NCBI RefSeq assembly: GCF_003112535.1
Contig: NZ_BEWA01000001.1
Location: 213,073-277,072 of the forward strand
DNA length: 64,000 nucleotides
Source of the DNA: Streptomyces rishiriensis
Lineage (GTDB): Bacteria; Actinomycetota; Actinomycetes; Streptomycetales; Streptomycetaceae
Reading direction: 5' to 3'
Shown: one piece after another, positions 33,959 to 42,803 of the stretch
How the letters are laid out: every line of letters begins with the position of its first letter
Position numbering within the stretch: the first letter of the stretch is position 1
Made by a program: the position numbers and the translations under genes
The notes under the pieces: generated by a model
Databases searched by the model: none
Told to the model about the DNA's origin: nothing
The model's input: only the letters and a program-made list of their open reading frames with translations

Positions 33959-34915
33959 CTATTCGGGGAGTTCCTGTCCCTGTCGGCGCTGGGCGGTGAT
34001 CGCCAGGGCGGGGAGGGGTGCGATCAGGAGAAGGAGAACGACCAGGTCCGGCAGGGACTGCATGAACGCGTCCGGCTGGACGACGATCGCCTGCGTGCGA
34101 ACGATCGCGACCGCCGCGACGGGGATGAGCCACCGGTGGTCGCCGGTGGCTGCCGTCGCCGCCCACGCGCCGAGCAGCGCGGTGACTTCGAGGACGAACA
34201 AGCCACGCTGGAAGGCCGGACTGACGGAGATGATGTGCAGGCCACCGGCCATGAACATGGCAAGCACGACGGGGGCCAGCCAACGGTAGGAGCGGCGTCG
34301 CAGGCGGCTGGGTCGGCAGAGCGCCAGCACGGCGCACCCGACGCACAGCGCCCCCGAGAGCACCAGGTCACGGGCCGTTATCGGGGCTCCAAGACCGTAG
34401 TAGCTCAAGCCCGCCTTGCCCTCGCTGCCGAAGAGGGTGCGGCCCTGGGTCGTGGCGCCGGCCCAGATCATGGCCGCCGCGGCCGGCAGCGCGATCCACG
34501 CTCTGCCACGCAGCAGAGCGATCAGGCAGCCCAGCGGGAGCAGCCCGTAGGGCAGCAGCCGTATCCGCGTGGGACCTCCGGCCCACGGATACCAGCCGGA
34601 GAAGTGGAAGGCGATGGCGTGCTGTCGGGGGTCGATGTGCAGCGCCCAGTGCCACACGTCCTGCAAGTACGGAACCAGCGCCAGCGCAGCGAGGGCCAGG
34701 GCGGCCAGGTGGATGCCGTCCAGCCACCACGGCCGAGTGGTGTCGTCGACGGTGGCACGGGCGCGGGCCTGCACGCCGCCGCGCACCAAGGCGGCGACTT
34801 CCCGCGGCGGGGGCCAGGAGCGGCCGGGATATGCCTCGGTCAGGCAGGTCAGCAACTCCTTGCCCTGCCGGGAACGGTAGGACTTGGGATAGGCCGCAAG
34901 CAGCAGACGGTTCAT
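33959..34915 (-). CDS. Polytopic membrane protein in a PadR operon
   Basis: A 318-residue protein starting MNRLLLAAYPKSYRSRQGKE, a short cytoplasmic amphipathic head common to membrane proteins paired with PadR regulators. Seven or so hydrophobic segments follow. The start overlaps the PadR stop by four bases (ATGA), so the two are translationally coupled. No enzymatic motif is visible. In related pairs the membrane protein is the PadR-controlled output, possibly an envelope-stress or permease component; the substrate is unknown. Confidence 0.75.
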   Translation of the reverse strand: MNRLLLAAYPKSYRSRQGKELLTCLTEAYPGRSWPPPREVAALVRGGVQARARATVDDTTRPWWLDGIHLAALALAALALVPYLQDVWHWALHIDPRQHAIAFHFSGWYPWAGGPTRIRLLPYGLLPLGCLIALLRGRAWIALPAAAAMIWAGATTQGRTLFGSEGKAGLSYYGLGAPITARDLVLSGALCVGCAVLALCRPSRLRRRSYRWLAPVVLAMFMAGGLHIISVSPAFQRGLFVLEVTALLGAWAATAATGDHRWLIPVAAVAIVRTQAIVVQPDAFMQSLPDLVVLLLLIAPLPALAITAQRRQGQELPE

Positions 34916-35253
34916 GCCGGGGCCGCTCCGGCATCCCGCGCGCGTCCGATGACGACGGCCGCCGCCTGCTGCATCCGCAGCGCCTCCCGGCCGAGCGCCT
35001 CGGTGCCGTCCTCGGTGAGCCGGTAGTAGCGCCGCGCCCGCCCGTCCACGATCTCCTCATGGCCGGCGGCCACCAGCCCGGCCCGCTCCATCCGCTCCAG
35101 CGCGCCGTAGAGCGTGGCGACAGCGATCCGGAGCCGCCCGTCGGTGGCCCGCTCGGCAGCCTTGATGATGCCGTAACCGTGCAACGGGCCATCCATGAGC
35201 GCGGCAAGGATGAAGTACTGCGGTTCCGTCAAGGGCGGGTTCCGTCTGGTCAT
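34912..35253 (-). CDS. PadR-family transcriptional regulator
   Basis: A 113-residue winged helix protein with the PadR core: EPQYFILAALMDGPLHGYGI, VATLYGALERMERAGLV and DGRARRYYRLTEDGTEAL. It is short, as in the subfamily with a minimal C-terminal helix for dimerisation. A palindrome (35263-35283) sits 10 bases before the ATG and is the likely autoregulatory operator. It controls itself and the coupled membrane gene, and perhaps the PAP2 gene beyond. Confidence 0.93.
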   Translation of the reverse strand: MTRRNPPLTEPQYFILAALMDGPLHGYGIIKAAERATDGRLRIAVATLYGALERMERAGLVAAGHEEIVDGRARRYYRLTEDGTEALGREALRMQQAAAVVIGRARDAGAAPA

Positions 35254-35256
35254 GGA

Positions 35257-35433
35257 TCAAGCATATATCGAGCGACGATATATATCTGCCAGTCTGGTGA
35301 TCATCGACAGCGCCTCCATGGCCATCGCGCGGGCCGACACCGGAAGCCCGTGCACCGCCTGGACATCTGTCAGGAACGATCTGGCCAGGTCACGGGCCTC
35401 AGCGATCTCCGCAGCGCCGTCGAAAGCTTCCAT
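35257..35433 (-). pseudogene. N-terminal relic of an RsbW-like ATP-binding protein
   Basis: Reads MEAFDGAAEIAEARDLARSF, LTDVQAVHGLPVSARAMAME, then ends at TGA 35257 after ADIYRRSIYA. The first 45 residues follow the N-terminal helix region of streptomycete anti-sigma-type HATPase proteins, whose next block (QLVVSELVTNA) is missing. Upstream the frame continues as QTQWGHTRAHRQR, also family-like, so the fragment may begin earlier. It is cut exactly where the PadR operator lies. Confidence 0.45.
35263..35283. promoter_or_regulatory. PadR operator palindrome
   Basis: atatatcg and cgatatat form a perfect 8-bp inverted repeat around agcga, just upstream of the PadR gene. It is strikingly AT-rich in a GC-rich setting and matches the style of ATAT-containing PadR operators. 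It probably also overlaps the promoter. Confidence 0.75.
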
Positions 35434-35589
35434 GCGCTGCCGGTGGGCGCGTGTGTGACCCCATTGGGTCTGCCGGAGTGCGGGGCGCGGGTGGTCTTCG
35501 CAGCATGGCGTCTGAGGATCCCCAGCCGGACGGTGACGAGTTCGGTGGGCGCCGGTGGGCTGTCATCGGCACCGATACGGAAGGACGAC
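35284..35589. other. Region between the PadR operator and the LysM-hydrolase gene
   Basis: Apart from the RsbW-like relic on the minus strand (35257-35433 and possibly somewhat upstream), nothing coding is supported. The promoter of the LysM-hydrolase gene should lie at 35,450-35,580. Confidence 0.4.
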
Positions 35590-37458
35590 ATGCCCATACG
35601 CAACCGCGGCACGGCTGCCGCAGCCGCCATGTTCCTGGCCGGCCTGACGGTGCTGAGCGCGCCTCCGGCGGCCCACGGCATGTCCGGCGTGGCCGCCACC
35701 CGCCACAAGGCCCCGGCGAGGGCGGGCCGCCCCTCGTTCATCAGCCGCCCACAGTCCGGCCTGTCGCCAGGACGGACGGCCGGTGAGTCGCTGCCTGCAC
35801 GCTCGACGGCCGGCACGCACACCGTCGCCTCCGGGGACACGTTGTCAGACATCGCCCGGCAAGCCCTCGGCAACGCACTGCGATGGGACAGCGTCTACTC
35901 CCTCAATCAGCAGAGCATCGAGGACGAGGCCCGTCGGCACGGGTTCGCCTCCAGTGACCGGGGCCACTGGATCTTTCCGGGCACCGTGCTCGCCCTGCCT
36001 CAGACACCGGCGGCACGGACGCAGCCGTCGTCGCGCTTCGAGCCCGCCCCCTGCCCCACCACTTACGGAGAGCTGAAGGACACCCGCTGCGGCTTCCTCG
36101 TCGTACCGGAGAACCGGGCTCATCCCTCTGCGCGGACCCTTCGCCTGGCCGTTGCGCTCGTCCGCTCGGCATCACCGAGGCCGCGCCCCGATCCGATCGT
36201 GTTCTTCACCGGCGGGCCCGGCGCGGACGCCCTCGGGAACATATCGGAACTCACCGAGGCCGGGCTGAACCGCGACCGTGATCTGGTCGTCCTGTCCCAG
36301 CGCGGAACGTACTCGTCCCAGCGGCCGCTGACCTGTCCCGAGATCGACCGGTTCTACGGGGAGCGCGTCAGCCTCCTCTACGACGCGCCCTCCACCGGAG
36401 ACCGATACGTTCAGGCGGCGGCCCGGTGCCGCGAGCGCCTGACAGCCCAGGGAGTCGATCCGGCCGCCTACGACACCAGCGAGAACGCCGCCGACGTGGC
36501 GGACCTGCGCAGGGCCCTGGGAATCCGCCAGTGGAACGTCCTGTCGCACTCCTACGGGACGCAGCTGGCGCTGACCTATATGCGCATGTTCCCCGAAGGG
36601 GTCCGTTCCGTGACCGTCGACGGCGTCGTACCGCCGTCCGTGGCGACGCCCGGCTGGACGTGGAGCAGCATGAGGGAGTCGTTCGACAACATCGTGAGAG
36701 CCTGCGCGACCCAGCGCGCGTGCCGGCAGCGCCACCCGGACATCGGTGCCACCTTCCTGCGCATGGTGCGTCAACTGGAGGCTCATCCGGTCACCACACA
36801 CGTGACGGTGCCGCAGGTCGGGACGGTGAAGGTGGTCCTCGACGGCGGGGCGCTGCTGAACTGGCTGGTTCGCGCCAGTCACGCCCCCGACACCTTCCCG
36901 GTGGGCGTGGACGAGTTGGCCCACGGCCGCCCCGAGCGCATCGCCGAGCAGTGGGCGGCCGCCTGGCTCCCCGGCTCGCAGGGGATGTTCGCCCACGGGT
37001 TCTCGCTGAGCGTGTGGTGCAGCGAATGGGTTCCGTTCGAGACCCCCGCCGAACAACTCGCCAAGGGGCGGCGAGCCTTCCCCGAACTCCCCCGCTCGGT
37101 CCTGGCCCAGGCGCCGCAGCTGCCGTTCCTCCGTCAGGCATGCCGGGCCTGGGACGTCCCGAAGGCACCCGACTCCGTTCGCGCCGTCACTCGGAGCAGC
37201 ATCCCCACCCTTGCCATCTCCGGAAGTTTCGACGCCCAGACGGGGGCTCAGTGGGGGCTCTACGTGGCCCGGACGCTTTCCCGCTCCACGGTGGTCACCC
37301 TGGCCGGTGTCGCCCACGGGACGTTCGACACGCCGTGCGGGGCAAAGGTGATCACCTCCTTCTTCGACGACCCCGAGAGCCCGGACACCCGGTGCGTGAG
37401 CTCCGTGAAGCCGGCGCCGTTCGTCACCGACGGCGAGGGAGCCGGAACCCGTGAATGA
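35590..37458 (+). CDS. Secreted LysM - TAP-like alpha/beta hydrolase
   Basis: A 622-residue protein with a Sec signal peptide (MPIRNRGTAAAAAMFLAGL, then an Ala-rich cleavage area). A LysM module lies at about 76-137 (THTVASGDTLSDIARQALGN, WIFPGTVLALP), and a peptidase S33/TAP-type hydrolase at about 150-610. The nucleophile is Ser321 in SHSYGTQLA; the catalytic His is in LAGVAHGTFDTP near the C-terminus. TAP-like hydrolases release N-terminal amino acids or dipeptides from peptides. The LysM suggests binding to peptidoglycan or chitin. GGAAGG six bases before the ATG sets the start. It overlaps the next gene by eight bases. Confidence 0.9.
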   Translation: MPIRNRGTAAAAAMFLAGLTVLSAPPAAHGMSGVAATRHKAPARAGRPSFISRPQSGLSPGRTAGESLPARSTAGTHTVASGDTLSDIARQALGNALRWDSVYSLNQQSIEDEARRHGFASSDRGHWIFPGTVLALPQTPAARTQPSSRFEPAPCPTTYGELKDTRCGFLVVPENRAHPSARTLRLAVALVRSASPRPRPDPIVFFTGGPGADALGNISELTEAGLNRDRDLVVLSQRGTYSSQRPLTCPEIDRFYGERVSLLYDAPSTGDRYVQAAARCRERLTAQGVDPAAYDTSENAADVADLRRALGIRQWNVLSHSYGTQLALTYMRMFPEGVRSVTVDGVVPPSVATPGWTWSSMRESFDNIVRACATQRACRQRHPDIGATFLRMVRQLEAHPVTTHVTVPQVGTVKVVLDGGALLNWLVRASHAPDTFPVGVDELAHGRPERIAEQWAAAWLPGSQGMFAHGFSLSVWCSEWVPFETPAEQLAKGRRAFPELPRSVLAQAPQLPFLRQACRAWDVPKAPDSVRAVTRSSIPTLAISGSFDAQTGAQWGLYVARTLSRSTVVTLAGVAHGTFDTPCGAKVITSFFDDPESPDTRCVSSVKPAPFVTDGEGAGTRE

Positions 37459-39085
37459 CGATCTGCTGCCGGCCGGCTCCGACACCGTGCGCTCCACGCC
37501 GTCCGGACCTCCCGGCCTCGCGCGGTGGTCTCGCCGCGGCCTTCTGAGTGCTGCGGCAGCGGTGGGCTGCGCGAGCGTCTCGCTGGGGACGGCAGCGACG
37601 GCGGCCGCCGCCCCGAGATCCACTGTCCACGACGGTGGCACCGGCGACACGGGGCACTCACCGTTCAGCGCCCTGGACTCCAAGATCGAGGAGGCCATGT
37701 GGGCCTACTCGATCCCCGGAGCGGCGGTGGGCGTGCTCCTGGACGGCCAGGAGTACGTCAAGGGGTACGGGGTCACCAACGTCGACCATCCCGTCCCGGT
37801 CGACGGAGACACCGTCTTCCGGATCGGCTCGACCACCAAGACCTTCACCGGCACGACGATGATGCGGCTGGTCGAGCGGGGCGACGTCGAGCTGGATGCC
37901 CCGGTGCGCCGCTACCTCACCGCATTCGCGGTCGCCGACCCGTACGCGTCGGCGCAGGTCACCGTGAGGCAGCTGCTCAACCACAGCGCCGGGTGGCTGG
38001 GCGACGACTACCAGGACTTCGGCCCCGGCGACGACGCGCTGGCCCGCTTCGTGGCGTCCATGGCCAGATTGCCGCAACTCACCGCCCCCGGCGAGATGTT
38101 CGCTTACAACAACGCGGCGCTGTGCGTGGCCGGCCGGATCATCGAGGTGGTGACCGGCACGGCCTACGAGGCGGCGGTGCGCGAACTGGTCATCGATCCG
38201 CTCGGCCTCGACCACACCCGCTTCTCCAGTGATGACATCGTGGGCTTCAACGTCGCGGCGTCACACGACGTCGTCGACGGAAAGGCCGTGCTGGATCCGT
38301 CCTTCTGGCCCCAACCACGTAGCCTCGCGCCGACCGGCGGCCTGATCTCGAGCGTGCGCGACCAGCTGAGCTGGGCCCGCTTCCACCTCGGGGGCGGTAC
38401 GGCTCCCGACGGCACACGGTTGCTGAGCAGGGCATCGCTGGAACAGATGCGCTCCCGACCCGGCCCCGGCGGCACGCTGGTGGTGGAACTCGACGGCATG
38501 GGAGTCACCTGGATGCTGCGTCCGACCGCACAGGGACCAAGGATCGTGCAGCACGGCGGGAGCTGGCCCGGTCAGATCTCGGGCTTCCTGATGGTTCCCG
38601 GCCGAGGCTTCGCACTGACCTTGCTGACCAACTCGGAAGGCGGGACGCGGCTCCGGGACGAGCTGTTCACCGACGACTGGGCCCTCAGCCGGTTCGCCGG
38701 GGTGACCAACCTGCCGGCCAGGCCCACCGCCATGAGCGGTCAGGAGCTGGCACCCCACGAGGGCCGTTACATCGCCCAGCGGATCAACGACGAGGGCGCC
38801 GTGGAGGACGCCGTCATCGAACTGACCCGGCACGACGGACGGCTGCACGGTACCCAAACGGTCCAGGGCCCGGCCGGCAAGGCCGGAGTCCCCTCCGACG
38901 AAGAGGACGCGGTCCAGGACCAGACCAGCGAGGTCGGAGTCGCCTTCTACCGAAAGGACTTCGCGCTGGACCTCACCCCCGACGGCAGACCGGTCGGCAC
39001 CCGATCCGACTTCGTGCGCGGCCCCGACGGGAAAGTAGCGTGGTGGCGCAACCACGGACGGCTGCACCGCCACCAGGCACAGTGA
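37451..39085 (+). CDS. Beta-lactamase/DD-peptidase-fold serine hydrolase, Tat-exported
   Basis: A 544-residue protein. A twin-arginine signal (SRRGLLSAAAA, residues 27-37) is followed by a class C beta-lactamase-like domain. Catalytic residues are Ser127-x-x-Lys130 in IGSTTKTF, Tyr219-Asn-Asn in AYNNAAL and His368-Gly-Gly. A C-terminal beta-rich domain covers about 420-544. Such enzymes include DD-carboxypeptidases, esterases and D-aminopeptidases. The start overlaps the 3' end of the LysM-hydrolase gene, so both are made together and likely act outside the cell on peptides or cell-wall stems. Clinical-type beta-lactamase activity is not implied. Confidence 0.92.
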   Translation: MNDDLLPAGSDTVRSTPSGPPGLARWSRRGLLSAAAAVGCASVSLGTAATAAAAPRSTVHDGGTGDTGHSPFSALDSKIEEAMWAYSIPGAAVGVLLDGQEYVKGYGVTNVDHPVPVDGDTVFRIGSTTKTFTGTTMMRLVERGDVELDAPVRRYLTAFAVADPYASAQVTVRQLLNHSAGWLGDDYQDFGPGDDALARFVASMARLPQLTAPGEMFAYNNAALCVAGRIIEVVTGTAYEAAVRELVIDPLGLDHTRFSSDDIVGFNVAASHDVVDGKAVLDPSFWPQPRSLAPTGGLISSVRDQLSWARFHLGGGTAPDGTRLLSRASLEQMRSRPGPGGTLVVELDGMGVTWMLRPTAQGPRIVQHGGSWPGQISGFLMVPGRGFALTLLTNSEGGTRLRDELFTDDWALSRFAGVTNLPARPTAMSGQELAPHEGRYIAQRINDEGAVEDAVIELTRHDGRLHGTQTVQGPAGKAGVPSDEEDAVQDQTSEVGVAFYRKDFALDLTPDGRPVGTRSDFVRGPDGKVAWWRNHGRLHRHQAQ

Positions 39086-39441
39086 CACGCGCGGACGAGG
39101 CTCCGGGGGACCTCCAGGGACGTCGGGGGGCGTGCCGCCGCGTCGGAGCAGGCGAGCATGGCGGCCGCAACCCAGGACGGACGAGGGAGCGCGAACGACG
39201 GGCATGCCAGGAGGTGCGCGATGCGCATCTCGCGCAGGACCGCCGCGTGCTGGTAGTCGATCACGGGGCCGGTGAGGAGTAGTGGACGGCCGCGTTCGAG
39301 GACTGAGGGCACAGGTACCCCCTACCGGTATACCACCTCTGACCAGCTCCTGAGGTCGTTGCTGCCGTGCTGCGTGGGCGGCGTCCGCCCTCGCCGTCAG
39401 CCGGCGCGGGTCCGGTCGCACCGACATGTCCTGATCGCCTG
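39086..39441. other. Gap before the biosynthetic cluster, no supported gene
   Basis: 356 bases between convergent genes. A leftward open frame reading GPVIDYQHAAVLREMRIAHL looks protein-like but overlaps the hydrolase gene for much of its length and matches no family I know. No clear terminator hairpin was found. Confidence 0.4.
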
Positions 39442-42400
39442 TCAGGTCCTGGATACCTGGACCCGGACCGTGGAGCCGTCCCCCACGGAACCGACGAAAC
39501 CACCCTCCGCGACGGCGCCGAACACCACCTCTTCGGCCAGCGTCTCCTCGGCCAGTAGTGCGAGATGCCGGCGCAGCCGTGGCGTCAGCTTCTCCGAGGC
39601 GTCGATCGTCAGGACGATGCGCTCACCGACCAGCAGGTCAGCCGCCTGGCGGGCTTGCTGCACCACACGCGCTGCATCGCGGACCGCCCCTTCGGCCAGC
39701 AGTTCGTCGTCCAGGCGCGTGTCCAGCACGATGAGGCCGGAATTCTCGGGCAGCGCGACGGCACCGGAGCCGTCGGCCACGAACCGTTCCTCGTACTCGC
39801 CCGGTTCCAGCCGCTTGCCCGCGATCACCATCTCTCCGCGCTCGGTGCGGGTCCACTCCCCGCGGCTCGCCGCTTTGATCACTTCCTGGACTTCACGTCC
39901 GAGCCGGGGACCGGCCGCGCGCGCGTTCACGGTGACGCGGATCTGCCCGTGTTCGGCGACGTCCGTGGTGAAGACCACGTCCTTGACATTGACCTGGTCA
40001 CGCAACACGCTCACGAAAGGTGAAAGGTCCGGTGCGTCGGGAGTGGCCACCACCAGGCGGGCCAGCGGTTGACGCAGCCGTATGCCGTTGCTCCGGCGAT
40101 GGCTGAGGGCAGCAGAAGTGATCTGCCGCAATCGGTCGATCCTCGCCACCAGCTCGGGGGCGTCGGGGAGCTCGTCGGGTGTCGGCCAGTCGGTCAGATG
40201 CACCGACCGTCCACCGGTCAGGGCACACCACACGTACTCGGTGACCAGCGGCAGCAACGGCGCCAGGAGCCGGCACAGCACCTCCAGGACGTGGCGCAGC
40301 GTGCCGACGGCCCCCTTGTCACCGTGGGCGAACCGTGTCCGGGAGCACCGGATGTACCAGTTGGTCAGCGCGTCCAGGTGTTCCCGCAGCAGTGAGCAGG
40401 CATCCGAGAGGTTGTGGGTGTCCATGGCCTCGGTCACGGCGCTCACCAGGGATCGCGTGCGTGCCAGCAGATAACGGTCGAGGAAGTGCGACGCTCGCGT
40501 GTCGCCCGGCTCCGCGACACCGGCCGTGTGCAGGTCCAGGAAGTGCCAGGCGTTCCACAGCGGCAGGAGCACGTTGCGCAGCGCCTCCCGGCTGCCGTCA
40601 TCGCTTATCTCGAGGTCACGGCCACGCAACAGGGGCGAACTCATGAGGAACCACCGCATGGCGTCCGAGCCCTCACGGGCGAAGACGTCGTTCACGTCCA
40701 GGTAGTTGCCGCTGGCTTTCGACATCGCCTGCCCGTCGAGGCCGAGTACGACGCCCAGCACGGTGGCGTGCGTGAACGCCGGACGGTCGAACAGTGCCGT
40801 CGAGAGCACGTGCATGTTGTAGAACCAGCCCCGGGTCTGGGCGTAGTACTCCACCACGAAGTCGCCCGGAGAGTTCTGGTCGAACCAGTCGACGTTCTCA
40901 AAGGGGTAGTGCAATTGAGCGAACGGCATGGAGCCGGTTTCGAACCAGCAGTCCAGCACTTCGGGCACCCGTCGCATCCGCGACCGCCCGGACGGATCGT
41001 CGGGGTTGGGGCGAGTCAGCGCGTCGATGTGAGGGCGGTGCAGGTCGTCCGGCCGGATACCGAAGTCCCGTTCCAGTTCGTCGAGTGAGCCGTACACGTC
41101 GATCCGGGGGAAGGCAGGGTCGTCGGACATCCAGACCGGTATCGGGGCGCCCCAGTAGCGGTTGCGTGAGACGTTCCAGTCCTTCGCGTTGCGAAGCCAG
41201 TTGCCGAACTGACCGTCACGTATGTGCTCGGGGGTCCAGGCGATGTCCTCGTTGAGCTCCAGCATCCGCTCACGCAGACGTGTCACGGCGACGAACCACG
41301 ACGGGATCGCATGCTCCAGCAGCGGGGTCTCGCATCGCCAGCAGTGCGGCCTCGGCAGCTCGTGTGAGTCCTCGCGCAGCAGCCTGCCGCTCTCCCTCAG
41401 CACCTCGAGAACGGCACCGGTCGACTCGAGGACCGGTGTTCCCGCGCACACCGGCGCCTCTTCGGTGTACCGTCCGCGGGCGTCGACCGGGTACAGCCGG
41501 GCGATCCCCGCGGCCTCGGCGACGGCATGGTCCTGCTCGTTGAAACAAGGAGTGACGGCCACGACCCCGGTGCCCGTGTCGCACGGCACATGCCGTTCGG
41601 CCAGCACGACGTGCCGTGTCCCTCGTGCTGCGGCGTCGACACCGTCGAACAGCGGTGCGTAGGCAAGGCCGGCCAGGTCGGCGCCCCGGCGGGTGGAGAC
41701 AACGGGGGCCTCCGTCAGGTCCGCGTAGGCGGCCAGCCGGTCGGCCGCGAGCACCACACGCCGTCCGGCCAGTCCGGGGATGTCCGGTGCGCCGGCGACG
41801 ACCACGTATTCCGCGTCCGGATGTACCGCTACCGCAGTCGCTGCGGGCAGCGCCCACGGTGTCTCGGTTTCCAGCAGCAGAACGGCGCCGTCGCTGAGCG
41901 GCACGCTCACCAGCGCCAACGTGCCCGGCACCTTCCGGTGTGTGTCGGTGCCGTCCAGACGGCCGGTGCTTTCCGTGTGCGCCAGAGGTGTCTCACAGTG
42001 AGTGCAGTACCAGGACACCGCATGTCCCTGGTAGATCAGCCCCTTCTCCCACAACGACTTGAACGCCCAAAGGACGCTCTCCATGTAGTTCACGTCATGG
42101 GTCTTCACCGCGTCGTCGAAATCCACCCATCGGGCCTGACGGTTGACGTAGTTCCGCCATTCCTGCGTGTACCGCATCACTGTCGTGCGGCACACCTCGT
42201 TGAACTCGGCGACGCCGATGCTTTCGATGTCCGACTTCGTGGTGATGCCGAGTTTCTTCTCCGCGTCGAGTTCTGCGGGCAGGCCATGGGAGGTCCAGCC
42301 GAAACGCCGCTTGACATGCTGCCCCCGCATGGTGCGGTAGCGGGGAACGACATCCTTGGCGTAACCGGCGAGCAGGTGTCCGTAATGCGGCAGGCCGTTG

Positions 42401-42570
42401 GCGAACGGCGGCCCGTCGTAGAAGACGAACTCCTCGCCCGAGTCCGCCCGCGACTGCATCACCTCGTGGAAGATGCCGTTCTCTTCCCAGTACCGGAGAA
42501 CTTCGGCCTCGATGTCGGGGAAGTGAGGCCTGGCAGGTATGCCGTCGGCTCCATCCATCGGAAAGGACAT
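39442..42570 (-). CDS. Isoleucyl-tRNA synthetase-like protein with altered motifs (SbzA-like?)
   Basis: 1042 residues, the full length of a eukaryote-like (type 2) IleRS. The Rossmann HIGH motif is HYGH (62-65). The KMSKS loop reads AMSKA (615-619). The usual W-D-(C/T)-H-G-L-P is WTSHGLP (92-98). In the CP1 editing domain the conserved GTG-x-VH-x-x-P-x-FGE-x-D is GTGVVAVTPCFNEQD (333-347), so the His is lost. The C-terminal anticodon-binding domain is present. These changes argue against a housekeeping enzyme. It flanks a biosynthetic cluster, so it is either a resistant IleRS copy or an aminoacyl transferase like SbzA of the SB-203208 pathway, described as moving L-Ile onto a sulfonamide. 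The start ATG has GAGG 11 bases upstream. Confidence 0.85.
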   Translation of the reverse strand: MSFPMDGADGIPARPHFPDIEAEVLRYWEENGIFHEVMQSRADSGEEFVFYDGPPFANGLPHYGHLLAGYAKDVVPRYRTMRGQHVKRRFGWTSHGLPAELDAEKKLGITTKSDIESIGVAEFNEVCRTTVMRYTQEWRNYVNRQARWVDFDDAVKTHDVNYMESVLWAFKSLWEKGLIYQGHAVSWYCTHCETPLAHTESTGRLDGTDTHRKVPGTLALVSVPLSDGAVLLLETETPWALPAATAVAVHPDAEYVVVAGAPDIPGLAGRRVVLAADRLAAYADLTEAPVVSTRRGADLAGLAYAPLFDGVDAAARGTRHVVLAERHVPCDTGTGVVAVTPCFNEQDHAVAEAAGIARLYPVDARGRYTEEAPVCAGTPVLESTGAVLEVLRESGRLLREDSHELPRPHCWRCETPLLEHAIPSWFVAVTRLRERMLELNEDIAWTPEHIRDGQFGNWLRNAKDWNVSRNRYWGAPIPVWMSDDPAFPRIDVYGSLDELERDFGIRPDDLHRPHIDALTRPNPDDPSGRSRMRRVPEVLDCWFETGSMPFAQLHYPFENVDWFDQNSPGDFVVEYYAQTRGWFYNMHVLSTALFDRPAFTHATVLGVVLGLDGQAMSKASGNYLDVNDVFAREGSDAMRWFLMSSPLLRGRDLEISDDGSREALRNVLLPLWNAWHFLDLHTAGVAEPGDTRASHFLDRYLLARTRSLVSAVTEAMDTHNLSDACSLLREHLDALTNWYIRCSRTRFAHGDKGAVGTLRHVLEVLCRLLAPLLPLVTEYVWCALTGGRSVHLTDWPTPDELPDAPELVARIDRLRQITSAALSHRRSNGIRLRQPLARLVVATPDAPDLSPFVSVLRDQVNVKDVVFTTDVAEHGQIRVTVNARAAGPRLGREVQEVIKAASRGEWTRTERGEMVIAGKRLEPGEYEERFVADGSGAVALPENSGLIVLDTRLDDELLAEGAVRDAARVVQQARQAADLLVGERIVLTIDASEKLTPRLRRHLALLAEETLAEEVVFGAVAEGGFVGSVGDGSTVRVQVSRT

Positions 42571-42803
42571 CAGTCGTCAACCTCGCAGATATCAGTCAAC
42601 ATCACGGACTGTCCCGGACTCTATGCAGCACCCGGCTTGTGCCTGGTAATTGCTTGGGGCCCTCCCGCCACGGCGTTGCACGAGCCGACGATTGCCTTGC
42701 GGTTACCGCCCAGCCGCCTTGTCCGACCACGGCTCGTGGATCGGGTCGGTGGTGACCGCTTCGGGGCGTGCGGGACCGTGCCCGCTCCTGCGCTCCGGAC
42801 GCG

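Noticed and set aside
38947..39312. Leftward ORF reading LTGPVIDYQHAAVLREMRIA
   Set aside because: Looks protein-like, but half overlaps the serine hydrolase gene, lacks a ribosome binding site and matches no family I know.
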